64,000 bases of DNA, taken from assembly GCF_033239625.1 (NCBI RefSeq), contig NZ_BTCK01000028.1, positions 1 to 64,000 on the forward strand, in the 5' to 3' direction. Shown here one piece after another: positions 32,910-41,207 of this stretch. The notes under the pieces are model-generated. The model was not told where the DNA came from. It made no database searches and saw only the letters and a list, made by a program, of their open reading frames with translations. How positions within the stretch are numbered: position 1 is the first letter of the stretch; each line of letters begins with the position of its first letter. Both the position numbers and the translations under genes were made by a program. The stretch comes from Paenibacillus_T sp033239625 (lineage in GTDB: Bacteria > Bacillota > Bacilli > Paenibacillales > Paenibacillaceae).

Positions 32910-33229
32910 AATACAAACCAAGATCGACTTCGACTAATGAAGATGATCAGAAGACAGATCCTGTACGCAGAGCTGTCGCATTGAAATATGAGCCTGGCGA
33001 GCGATCCGCGCCAGTCGTTGTAGCGAAAGGCAGAGGTTACCTGGCGAATGCAATTGTGGAGAAGGCAGCTGAGAATGGCGTCCCCGTACAGGAGGACGCT
33101 TCGCTCGTTGAAGTGCTTTCCAAGCTCGATATTGATCAGGAAATTCCGCCGGAATTGTATACACTTGTTGCTGAAATATTAAGCTTCATCTATCGTTCGG
33201 ATAAGCAGGCAGGAGGTTGGGATGATTAA
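32906..33229 (+). CDS. ylqH: FlhB C-terminal domain homologue YlqH
   Basis: A 107-residue cytoplasmic protein (EscU/YscU/FlhB C-domain family) with no membrane segment. From residue 20 it aligns with the part of FlhB after the autocleavage site: DPVRRAVALKYEPGERSAPVVVAKG against NPTHFAVALKYDASKMDAPVVIAKG in the flhB of this window. The cleavage residue Asn is Asp and Thr-His is Val-Arg, so it cannot self-cleave by the usual mechanism but resembles the released FlhB-CC fragment. Translationally coupled to ylqG (ATGA overlap) and overlapping yraN by 8 bp. Possibly a substrate-switch modulator; that role is inferred. Confidence 0.85.
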   Translation: MKYKPRSTSTNEDDQKTDPVRRAVALKYEPGERSAPVVVAKGRGYLANAIVEKAAENGVPVQEDASLVEVLSKLDIDQEIPPELYTLVAEILSFIYRSDKQAGGWDD

Positions 33230-33602
33230 ACCGAAGAGGAGCCGTATCGAGACGGGACGGCTGGGCGAAGAAGCGGCAGCCGTCTTCCTGACGGCAGCCG
33301 GATATCGAATTCTTGCGAGGAACTGGCGCAGCAAAGCGGGCGAGTTGGATATTGCAGCAGAGCTTAATGGAACGCTAGTCATTGTAGAGGTAAGAACTAG
33401 GACTTTAGGTTCATCTTCTGCTTTCGGTGCTGCTTTAGAATCGATCGATGCGCGTAAAGCGTATCGGATCAGACTTGCCGCAGAGGCCTACTTGCAGGCA
33501 AACAAGTTGTACCATATGCCTGTACGTGTCGATGCGATAACCGTTACGTTAGCGGCTGACGGAACAGCCGCAGATATCAATCAGCTGCAAGGCGTCCTCT
33601 AA
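33222..33602 (+). CDS. yraN: YraN family (UPF0102) nuclease-fold protein
   Basis: A 126-residue member of the UPF0102 family with a restriction-endonuclease-like fold. It shows GRLGEEAAAVFLTAAGYRILARNWRSKAGELDIAAELNGTLVIVEVRTRT, where E-x(n)-D-x(n)-EVR corresponds to the PD-(D/E)XK core with Arg in place of the usual Lys. Cellular function is unknown; the gene often sits between rnhB and comM, as here. AGGAGG precedes ATG 33222. It converges with comM 21 bp away. Confidence 0.92.
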   Translation: MIKPKRSRIETGRLGEEAAAVFLTAAGYRILARNWRSKAGELDIAAELNGTLVIVEVRTRTLGSSSAFGAALESIDARKAYRIRLAAEAYLQANKLYHMPVRVDAITVTLAADGTAADINQLQGVL

Positions 33603-33623
33603 GATGTGTTCGATGTCTCTGTA

Positions 33624-35180
33624 CTATTCACCTATCGTCTCCCCCGCACGTCTGTATTGAATAGCCTCGGACATATGAATCTCCCGAATTTCATCGCTTC
33701 CGTCAACGTCTGCGATCGTTCTCGCAAGCCGAAGCAGCCGGTCGTGTGCACGGAAGCTAATGCCAAGAGAATCAAATGCGTGTCGAAGCAGCGCAGATGC
33801 TTCGTTCGACAGCTTGGCTGCACGATGAAGCGAGGCGCCGGCCAGCTCTCCATTGCTTCTTACTCCAATCTCCTTCGCACGATCGTTCTGCCGTTCCACC
33901 GCAGCCATGACACTGTTATGCATCTCGCCGCTGGACATGCCGACTCTAGCCGCTTGGATCGAAGCGGGGCGCGGCACTTCCAGCAGCAAATCGATTCGGT
34001 CGATAAGCGGCCCGGATATCTTGCTTCGATAACGCAGCACGGCTGTGTCCGAGCATGTACAGCGTCGATCTCCCGTCTCGTTGCCCCAATATCCGCACGG
34101 ACATGGATTCATAGATGCCGCGAGCATGAAGCGGGCAGGGAATCTCGTGACCGCTCGCGTCCGTGCGATTGTAACTTCTCGATCCTCCAATGGTTGACGC
34201 AATACTTCAAGTGCCGGACGCGAGAACTCCGGCAGCTCATCGAGAAATAAAACGCCGCGATGTGCGAGTGTCGCTTCACCTGGACGAGGGATCGTGCCCC
34301 CGCCAATCAAGCCGCCGGTCGAAATCGTGTGATGAGGAGCGCGAAAGGGTCGCATGCGAATTAATGAGGAGGGGCTGCTGCCGAGCTTGCCAGCAACGCT
34401 GTAGATCTTCGTGACCTCAAGCGCTTCCTCGTCCGATAGTGGTGGGAGTATAGTGGGCAGCCGCTTCGCCAGCATCGTCTTGCCTGTTCCTGGCGGGCCG
34501 CTTAGCATGAAGTTGTGATTGCCAGCCGCTGCAATCAATAAGGCGCGCTTCGCGCCATGCAAGCCAAGCACATCCGCATAGTCAAGAGCAGCCTGTCCGC
34601 TGGCATCTCCGCTAATGGATAAACGGCGGTTTGTGGATTTGTCTTCATTATATAAATACTGCTTCCAGCTGTCGCCTTGCCCCCAAGCGCCGAGCTCATT
34701 CAAATGATCGATTGCGTATACTTCAAGATCGTGAATCAGTACAGCTTCCGCTGCGTTAGCCGAGGGGAGCACAACGCGCCGTATGCCGGTGCGCATCGCT
34801 TGTTCGACCATCGGCAATACGCCAGTGACGGATCTGAGTTCGCCATTAAGCGACAGCTCACCGATCAACATCATGCCTGCGAATGCTTCGGCTGGCAGCT
34901 GTTCGCTCGCAACCAAGATCGCGCCTGCAATCGTCAGGTCGAAGGCTGTGCCCTCTTTTCTCAGATCGGCAGGGGCTAGGTTGACCGTGATTCGGCTCAT
35001 CGGAAATTGGAAGCCGCAGTTGCGGATTGCTGCTCGCACTCGCTCGGACGACTCTCGAATCGCACTGTCGGGCAGCCCGACCAAATTGATTTGCGGCAAA
35101 CCGCCCGAAATATCTGCTTCAACCGTTATCATGATGCCTTCGACACCGCTTACACTTGCCCCTAAAATCTTCGCATACAT
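33624..35180 (-). CDS. comM: ComM/YifB family AAA+ ATPase
   Basis: A 518-residue Mg-chelatase-like AAA+ protein. In naturally transformable Proteobacteria ComM is a branch-migration helicase extending recombination; the role in Firmicutes is less clear. The order is an N-terminal Lon-protease-like domain (GLPQINLVGLPDSAIRESSERVRAAI), Walker A GPPGTGKTMLAKRL near residue 215, Walker B LFLDELPEFSR, a four-cysteine cluster (CPCGYWG...CTCS), and a C-terminal Mg-chelatase domain. ATG 35180 has GGAGGTG 11 nt upstream, a long spacer. It reads against yraN and away from sucC. Confidence 0.93.
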   Translation of the reverse strand: MYAKILGASVSGVEGIMITVEADISGGLPQINLVGLPDSAIRESSERVRAAIRNCGFQFPMSRITVNLAPADLRKEGTAFDLTIAGAILVASEQLPAEAFAGMMLIGELSLNGELRSVTGVLPMVEQAMRTGIRRVVLPSANAAEAVLIHDLEVYAIDHLNELGAWGQGDSWKQYLYNEDKSTNRRLSISGDASGQAALDYADVLGLHGAKRALLIAAAGNHNFMLSGPPGTGKTMLAKRLPTILPPLSDEEALEVTKIYSVAGKLGSSPSSLIRMRPFRAPHHTISTGGLIGGGTIPRPGEATLAHRGVLFLDELPEFSRPALEVLRQPLEDREVTIARTRAVTRFPARFMLAASMNPCPCGYWGNETGDRRCTCSDTAVLRYRSKISGPLIDRIDLLLEVPRPASIQAARVGMSSGEMHNSVMAAVERQNDRAKEIGVRSNGELAGASLHRAAKLSNEASALLRHAFDSLGISFRAHDRLLRLARTIADVDGSDEIREIHMSEAIQYRRAGETIGE

Positions 35181-35275
35181 AAATAAAAACACCTCCGCCA
35201 TTAATCGGACGAAGGTGCTTCCTTACAGTTCCGTACCATTTGTATCAAATTGTAATCATCATAATAGGAGAACAA

Positions 35276-35458
35276 TTGCCTGTCAACGACTGGATACCGA
35301 ATCTGCAGAAAATGAACGGCAATCCCGCGTCAATTCAGGCATCTTGGGATACACTACATTGGGACCGGACAATAGCTATCATCTCAAAACTAGATGAATT
35401 CCATATCAAAAGAGTAGATTTTATTTTTACTAAAATAGAGGTAAGAATTAACGTTTAG
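35276..35458 (+). CDS. Possible 60-residue protein of unknown function
   Basis: An open frame starting TTG 35276 with AGGAG 5 nt upstream, in the AT-rich gap between comM and sucC. It reads LPVNDWIPNLQKMNG...SWDTLHWDRTIAIISKLDEF...FIFTKIEVRINV, with five well-spread aromatic residues and an amphipathic pattern, unlike the random shadows nearby. I do not recognise it. Low GC suggests either acquired DNA or a decayed remnant. The rest of the 35181-35528 gap holds no other recognisable feature beyond the sucC binding site. Confidence 0.3.
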   Translation: MPVNDWIPNLQKMNGNPASIQASWDTLHWDRTIAIISKLDEFHIKRVDFIFTKIEVRINV

Positions 35459-35528
35459 TGATAAACTAGTAGTTGTTTGTTCACATTAACATTGCTTGAT
35501 TCAGTTTGCGGATTGGAGGATTTCGTTA

Positions 35529-36689
35529 ATGAATATCCATGAGTACCAAGGCAAAGAAGTCCTGAAGCAATATGGGGTTTCGGTGCCGGAAGGTAAAGTA
35601 GCCTTTACGGTCGACGAAGCGGTTGAAGCGGCTAAGTCGCTCGGCACAGCTGTCGTTGTAGTAAAAGCGCAAATCCACGCAGGTGGACGCGGTAAAGCAG
35701 GCGGCGTTAAAGTCGCTAAAAACCTGGATGAAGTAAAAGCTTATGCGAGTGAGATTCTCGGCAAAACGCTCGTTACGCATCAAACAGGTCCAGAAGGTAA
35801 AGAAGTAAAGCGCCTGCTCATCGAGCAAGGCTGCGACATTAAGAAAGAATACTACGTCGGCGTTGTCGTTGACCGTGGTACAGGCCGCGTCGTTCTGATG
35901 GCTTCTGAAGAAGGCGGCACGGAGATCGAAGAAGTGGCAGCTCATTCGCCAGAGAAGATTTTCAAAGAAGTTGTTGACCCAGCAATCGGTCTTCAACCGT
36001 TCCAAGCGAAGCGTCTTGCTTTCAACATCAACATTCCGAAAGAGCTCGTGAACAAAGCAGCTAGCTTCATGATCGCGCTCTACACGGCATTCGTTGACAA
36101 AGATTGCTCGATCGCCGAGATCAACCCGCTCGTCGTAACTGGCGACGGTAACGTAATGGCACTGGATGCCAAGCTGAACTTCGATTCCAACGCACTGTTC
36201 CGTCACCCTGATATCGTGGCGCTGCGCGACCTGGAAGAAGAAGATGAGAAAGAAATCGAAGCGTCCAAGTATGACCTGAGCTACATCGCACTCGACGGCA
36301 ACATCGGCTGCATGGTTAACGGTGCGGGTCTGGCTATGGCAACGATGGACATTATCAAATATTATGGCGGCGACCCTGCCAACTTCCTCGACGTAGGCGG
36401 CGGTGCTACGAAAGAGAAAGTAACGGAAGCGTTCAAAATCATTTTGTCCGACGAGCAAGTAAAAGGTATCTTCGTTAACATCTTCGGCGGCATTATGCGT
36501 TGTGACGTTATTGCTGAAGGCGTAATCGCAGCTGCGAAAGAGCTCGGACTGGATCGTCCGCTCGTCGTACGTCTGGAAGGCACGAACGTAGAGATCGGCA
36601 AAAAGATGCTGGGCGAATCCGGCCTGAACATTGTTGCGGCTGATTCGATGGCGGATGGCGCTCAGAAGATCGTTGCGCTCGTGAAATAA
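35529..36689 (+). CDS. sucC: Succinyl-CoA synthetase, beta subunit
   Basis: ADP-forming ligase of the TCA cycle: succinyl-CoA to succinate with substrate-level ATP synthesis. The 386 residues start MNIHEYQGKEVLKQYGVSVPEG, have the ATP-grasp fold with VVKAQIHAGGRGKAGGVK, and the C-terminal CoA ligase domain with NGAGLAMATMDIIKYYGGDPANFLDVGGGA. ATG 35529 follows TTGGAGG by 9 nt; eleven in-frame codons upstream are not used by the family. It forms an operon with sucD 52 bp downstream. Confidence 0.97.
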   Translation: MNIHEYQGKEVLKQYGVSVPEGKVAFTVDEAVEAAKSLGTAVVVVKAQIHAGGRGKAGGVKVAKNLDEVKAYASEILGKTLVTHQTGPEGKEVKRLLIEQGCDIKKEYYVGVVVDRGTGRVVLMASEEGGTEIEEVAAHSPEKIFKEVVDPAIGLQPFQAKRLAFNINIPKELVNKAASFMIALYTAFVDKDCSIAEINPLVVTGDGNVMALDAKLNFDSNALFRHPDIVALRDLEEEDEKEIEASKYDLSYIALDGNIGCMVNGAGLAMATMDIIKYYGGDPANFLDVGGGATKEKVTEAFKIILSDEQVKGIFVNIFGGIMRCDVIAEGVIAAAKELGLDRPLVVRLEGTNVEIGKKMLGESGLNIVAADSMADGAQKIVALVK

Positions 36690-36741
36690 GGACTAACAAG
36701 CGGCTAATTCCGAATTTTTTCTCAGGGGATGTGAAATTTCG

Positions 36742-37674
36742 ATGAGCATTTTGATCAATAAAGATACAAAAGTCATCACGCAGGGCATCACGGGTAAAAC
36801 CGCGTTGTTCCACGCGAAGGGCGCGCTCGACTACGGCACGCAAATGGTCGGCGGCACGTCGCCGGGCAAAGGCGGTACGACAGTAGACATCGCGCTTGAG
36901 AACGGAACGACGGCATCGCTGCCTGTATTCAATACCGTTTCTGAAGCGGTAGCAGCAACAGGTGCGACAGCTTCCGTAATCTACGTTCCGCCAGCATTCG
37001 CTGCGGACGCGATTCTTGAGGCGGTTGATGCGCAGCTGGACCTCGTTATCTGCATCACGGAAGGTATTCCGGTGCTTGATATGGTTAAAGTTTCGCGTTA
37101 CATGGAAGGCAAGAAAACGCGCTTGATCGGACCAAACTGTCCGGGCGTTATTACGCCAGACGAGTGCAAAATCGGTATCATGCCTGGTTACATTCATACG
37201 AAAGGTCATGTCGGCGTTGTATCGCGCTCCGGCACGCTTACGTATGAGGCTGTTCACCAGCTGTCGACGCGCGGCATTGGCCAATCGTCCGCAGTAGGTA
37301 TCGGCGGCGACCCAGTTAAAGGTACGGAATTCATCGACGTGCTCAGCATGTTTAATGAAGATCCAGAAACGTATGCTGTTATCATGATCGGCGAGATCGG
37401 CGGTACGGCGGAGGAAGAAGCGGCTGAATGGATCAAAGCGAACATGAAGAAGCCGGTTGTTGGCTTCATCGGCGGTGCTACGGCTCCTGCAGGCAAGCGT
37501 ATGGGACATGCTGGTGCAATTATCTCCGGCGGTAAAGGTACGGCTGCTGAGAAAATCAAGACGTTGGAAGCTTGCGGCATCAAAGTCGCACCTACGCCGT
37601 CTGAGATGGGCTCGACGCTCGTATCCGTACTCGAAGAGCAAGGTTTGCTCGAGAAGTGCATCACGCGCAAGTAA
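36742..37674 (+). CDS. sucD: Succinyl-CoA synthetase, alpha subunit
   Basis: Carries the phosphohistidine intermediate of succinyl-CoA synthetase. The 310-residue Rossmann-fold protein has SILINKDTKVITQGITGKTALFHAKGA at its start, GPNCPGVITPDECKIGIMPG, and the active-site His in GKRMGHAGAIISGGKGTA. GGGGATGTG precedes ATG 36742. A strong terminator follows. Confidence 0.97.
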   Translation: MSILINKDTKVITQGITGKTALFHAKGALDYGTQMVGGTSPGKGGTTVDIALENGTTASLPVFNTVSEAVAATGATASVIYVPPAFAADAILEAVDAQLDLVICITEGIPVLDMVKVSRYMEGKKTRLIGPNCPGVITPDECKIGIMPGYIHTKGHVGVVSRSGTLTYEAVHQLSTRGIGQSSAVGIGGDPVKGTEFIDVLSMFNEDPETYAVIMIGEIGGTAEEEAAEWIKANMKKPVVGFIGGATAPAGKRMGHAGAIISGGKGTAAEKIKTLEACGIKVAPTPSEMGSTLVSVLEEQGLLEKCITRK

Positions 37675-37738
37675 TAAAGTAAATATCGTTAAGAAACATT
37701 TTATCGCATAGTCGAAATGTGTTTCTACCGATAAGGCA

Positions 37739-37781
37739 AGCAGCCTTTCGGCCCTATTTGGGCACGAAAGGCTGCTTTTTT
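37739..37781 (+). terminator. Rho-independent terminator of sucCD
   Basis: AGCAGCCTTTCG pairs with CGAAAGGCTGCT, with an inner GCCC/GGGC, then TTTTTT. The A-rich flank makes it the clearest terminator in the window. Confidence 0.92.
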
Positions 37782-37871
37782 GCATTTAAGTCGATTAGGC
37801 GGCTTGCATTCTCGTTCCGGCTGAAGCACAATAGGAAAGGAATGTAGGCCTCCTCTATGGAGGTTATTGGA

Positions 37872-38984
37872 ATGTGCGATGATAAGAAGCGCAAGTTGTT
37901 GATTATGCTGCATCAAATGCCGGGAGTCGGCTGGAGATCGATTAAGCGCGCGATGGATGCAGAGTTATGGAACCGTACTTCACTGAGCAGCGTAGATGTA
38001 TGGTTGTCAGCAGGATTTCGTCCAGAAGCAGCTGGAGAAGCAGCCAGACGTTTCTCTGACAGTGAATCGGGGTATGATTCTATCATGTCCAGCTATTCGC
38101 AGCATAACGCGGTTATCGTTACGATCGATGATGAGGACTACCCAAGCATGCTTCGCAATATTCATGAGCCGCCTTGGGTGCTGTACGCAATTGGCAGGTT
38201 GGAGCTTTTGCAACGTCATTCGGTCTCTATCGTTGGTACACGCACGCCTACCGCTTACGGCAGGCATATGACGAAGGAGCTGGCTGTCGGCTTCGCTGAG
38301 CGCGGTCTGACGGTCGTAAGCGGCTTGGCTAGAGGCATTGATGGGATCGCCCATGAAGCGTCTGTAACGCGTGCAGGAAGCACGATTGCAGTACTAGGCA
38401 CTCCGATCGAACGTATTTATCCACCGCAGCACGCCTCATTGTTCCGGCAAATTGCGAGAGATGGACTGCTGCTGACGGAAGTGCCGATCGGTATGGCGTT
38501 CCATCCAGGCTTGTTCCCTCTGCGTAATCGCATTATCGCGGGGTTGTCTGCTGGAACCGTCGTCATAGAGGCAGCGGCAAGAAGCGGCTCGCTCATAACA
38601 GCGGAGCAGGCGTTCGCATTTGATCGGGAATTGTTTGCCCTTCCAGGGCCTGTGACGTCGCCGAAGAGCGCCGGAACGAATCAACTGCTTGCTGACCGCA
38701 AGGCAAATGCGATATTATCGGTCGAGGATTGGTTTAAGCAATTACCGTATACCAGTTATTCGAGCGAGAGTCTCCCGCAGCCTATCTCTCAGAACAATTC
38801 GACTGAGGAGTTGACAGGAGATGCCAAGCTCGTATACGATTTGCTGCTTGATCATCCTTGTTCAGCAGACGAGCTTCATGAGGCTACTGGAATACCGCTT
38901 GGACTTTTGCACGCTGTTCTGATAAATTTATGTATAACTCGCAGGATACATCAACAGAACGGCTCTACATATTCCATTATTTGA
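37872..38984 (+). CDS. dprA: DNA-processing protein DprA
   Basis: Loads RecA on incoming single-stranded DNA during transformation. The 370 residues comprise a helical N-terminal domain (LHQMPGVGWRSIKRAMD), the Rossmann-like DprA core (VSIVGTRTPTAYGR, GLARGIDGIAHEA, GLFPLRNRIIAGLS, EAAARSGSLITAEQA) and a C-terminal winged helix. ATG 37872 follows TGGAGG by 8 nt. It is 24 bp upstream of topA, the conserved order in Bacillales. With comM nearby it makes natural competence plausible, but dprA alone is not proof. Confidence 0.95.
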   Translation: MCDDKKRKLLIMLHQMPGVGWRSIKRAMDAELWNRTSLSSVDVWLSAGFRPEAAGEAARRFSDSESGYDSIMSSYSQHNAVIVTIDDEDYPSMLRNIHEPPWVLYAIGRLELLQRHSVSIVGTRTPTAYGRHMTKELAVGFAERGLTVVSGLARGIDGIAHEASVTRAGSTIAVLGTPIERIYPPQHASLFRQIARDGLLLTEVPIGMAFHPGLFPLRNRIIAGLSAGTVVIEAAARSGSLITAEQAFAFDRELFALPGPVTSPKSAGTNQLLADRKANAILSVEDWFKQLPYTSYSSESLPQPISQNNSTEELTGDAKLVYDLLLDHPCSADELHEATGIPLGLLHAVLINLCITRRIHQQNGSTYSII

Positions 38985-39008
38985 ATGCTGGGAGAGGAGG
39001 ACGCTTAA

Positions 39009-41123
39009 ATGGCGGATTCGCTCGTTATTGTCGAGTCGCCTGCCAAGGCGAAGACGATCGGCAAATATTTGGGCAGTAAATATATCGTGAAAGCGTCCAT
39101 GGGGCATATTCGTGATTTGCCGAAAAGCCAGACTGGTGTTGAAGTCGAGAACGACTTTCAACCGAAATATATAACGATTCGCGGTAAAGGCAACGTCCTG
39201 AAGGAATTGAAGGATGCGAGTAAAAAAGTGAAACACGTCTTTCTCGCAGCCGACCCCGATCGCGAAGGGGAAGCGATTGCTTGGCATCTAGCCCACTACT
39301 TGGAGTTGGATGAAGCGAATAGCTGCCGCGTTGTATTCAATGAAATCACGAAGCAAGCTGTCAAGGATGCTTTCAAGACGCCAAGACCAATCAATATGGA
39401 TTTGGTCAATGCACAGCAGGCGCGTCGTATTTTGGATCGACTAGTTGGTTACAAAATCAGCCCGTTGCTGTGGAAGAAAGTGAAGAAGGGCTTGTCCGCC
39501 GGCCGTGTACAATCGGTTACGGTCAAACTCATCATCGATCGCGAGAATGAGATTGAAGCGTTCGTACCCGAAGAATATTGGACGATCACGGCTAAGTTGA
39601 ACAAGAACGGAGCTGCGTTCGAGGCCAAATTCTACTCGGTCACAGGTGAGAAACGGGAGCTTGGCAACGAAGCAGAAATGCAGGCCGTGCTTGACGCGAT
39701 GAATGGTGCGCCATTCTCGGTGACCGATGTTCGAGAGAAAGAACGGCTGCGCAATCCGGCTCCGCCTTTCATTACTAGCTCGCTTCAACAGGAAGCGGCA
39801 AGGAAGCTCGGCTTCCGAGCGTCCAAGACGATGTCCGTCGCACAACAGCTGTACGAGGGCGTTGATCTAGGCAAAGAGGGTACGGTCGGTCTTATTACTT
39901 ATATGCGTACGGACTCGACGCGTATCTCGCCTGTTGCGCAAGAAGAGGCGAAAGGTTTCATTGAAGGTAAATATGGACCGTCTTATTTCCCGGAAGAGCC
40001 GCGTATTTATTTGAAGAAGAACAGCAATGCACAAGATGCGCACGAAGCGATTCGTCCGACGTCCGTGCTGCGTGAACCGGATCAAATGAAGGAATTCCTT
40101 ACCCGCGATCAACTGCGTCTCTATAAGCTGGTATGGGAGCGGTTCGTCGCAAGTCAGATGTCGTCGGCTATCCTGGATACGATGACGGTCGACCTTGCAG
40201 CGGGCGACACGGTATTCCGCGCTGTTGGTTCCAAGGTCAAGTTCGCCGGCTTCATGAAGGTTTATGTCGAAGGCAATGATGACGGCACGACAAACGATGA
40301 TGATAAATTCCTGCCGGCGCTTGCTGTAGGCGATCTTATCACGACGGATTCGATCGAGCCGAAGCAGCATTTTACACAACCTCCGCCACGTTATACCGAA
40401 GCGCGTCTCGTCAAGACGTTGGAAGAACTCGGTATAGGCCGTCCAAGTACATATGCGCCAACGCTGGAAACGGTTCAGAAGCGCGGGTATGTTGCGATTG
40501 AAGAGAAGAAATTCATCCCGACCGAGCTTGGCGGGCTTGTAAGCCAGCTGATGGAGGAGTTCTTCCCTGAAATTCTTGACGTCGAGTTCACGGCTCAGAT
40601 GGAAGATGAACTTGACCACGTCGAAGAAGGTACGGAGAACTGGGTGAAGGTGTTGTCCGAGTTCTACAAATCGTTCGAGAAGCGGCTTGAATTCGCAGAG
40701 AACGAGATGAAGGAAGTCGAGCTGCAGGACGAAGTGTCCGATGAGTTGTGCGAAAAGTGCGGCAAACATATGGTTTACAAAATGGGCCGCTTCGGCAAGT
40801 TCCTTGCATGTTCTGGATTCCCAGACTGCCGCAATACGAAGCCGATCGTCAAAGACATCGGAGTAGCGTGTCCGAAATGCGCCAAAGGCAGCATTATCGA
40901 ACGCCGCAGCAAGAAGGGCCGCGTATTCTACGGCTGCAACTTGTATCCGGAATGCGATTTCGTATCTTGGGATAAGCCGGCAGGGGTGCCATGCCCTTCG
41001 TGCGGCGGACTGATGGTCGAGAAGCGAAGCAAGGCAGGCGTAAAGCTGCAATGCACCGTTTGCGATCATAGCGAACAGCTCGCAGAGGATTCAGATGAGG
41101 ATCACGAACAAGAACAAGCGTAA
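39009..41123 (+). CDS. topA: DNA topoisomerase I
   Basis: Type IA topoisomerase that relaxes negative supercoils. The 704 residues begin with the Toprim domain (SLVIVESPAKAKTIGKYLG; DPDREGE at 83-89). The active-site Tyr298 is in GLITYMRTDSTRIS. After residue 575 come three C-terminal zinc-ribbon repeats, each with CxxC pairs (CEKCGKHM, CPKCAKGS, CPSCGGLM). GGAGAGGAGG precedes ATG 39009. Confidence 0.97.
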   Translation: MADSLVIVESPAKAKTIGKYLGSKYIVKASMGHIRDLPKSQTGVEVENDFQPKYITIRGKGNVLKELKDASKKVKHVFLAADPDREGEAIAWHLAHYLELDEANSCRVVFNEITKQAVKDAFKTPRPINMDLVNAQQARRILDRLVGYKISPLLWKKVKKGLSAGRVQSVTVKLIIDRENEIEAFVPEEYWTITAKLNKNGAAFEAKFYSVTGEKRELGNEAEMQAVLDAMNGAPFSVTDVREKERLRNPAPPFITSSLQQEAARKLGFRASKTMSVAQQLYEGVDLGKEGTVGLITYMRTDSTRISPVAQEEAKGFIEGKYGPSYFPEEPRIYLKKNSNAQDAHEAIRPTSVLREPDQMKEFLTRDQLRLYKLVWERFVASQMSSAILDTMTVDLAAGDTVFRAVGSKVKFAGFMKVYVEGNDDGTTNDDDKFLPALAVGDLITTDSIEPKQHFTQPPPRYTEARLVKTLEELGIGRPSTYAPTLETVQKRGYVAIEEKKFIPTELGGLVSQLMEEFFPEILDVEFTAQMEDELDHVEEGTENWVKVLSEFYKSFEKRLEFAENEMKEVELQDEVSDELCEKCGKHMVYKMGRFGKFLACSGFPDCRNTKPIVKDIGVACPKCAKGSIIERRSKKGRVFYGCNLYPECDFVSWDKPAGVPCPSCGGLMVEKRSKAGVKLQCTVCDHSEQLAEDSDEDHEQEQA

Positions 41124-41151
41124 TGCTTGTACGCATGCATGATTACAACGT

Positions 41152-41183
41152 GCTGCCCGTCTATTAGAGACGGCAGCCGTTTT
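41152..41183 (+). terminator. Terminator after topA
   Basis: GCTGCC-C-GTCT pairs with AGACGGCAGC with one bulged C, followed by CGTTTTC. Confidence 0.65.
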
Positions 41184-41207
41184 CATTCCGAAAGGTAGGT
41201 TTGTACA

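Noticed and set aside
33606..34250. 214-codon plus-strand frame
   Set aside because: Antisense to comM, whose motifs are clear; composition is Arg/Ser/His-rich as in shadows.
36508..37785. 425-codon minus-strand frame
   Set aside because: Antisense of the sucC end, sucD and the terminator.
39867..41069. 400-codon minus-strand frame
   Set aside because: Antisense of topA including its zinc-ribbon repeats.
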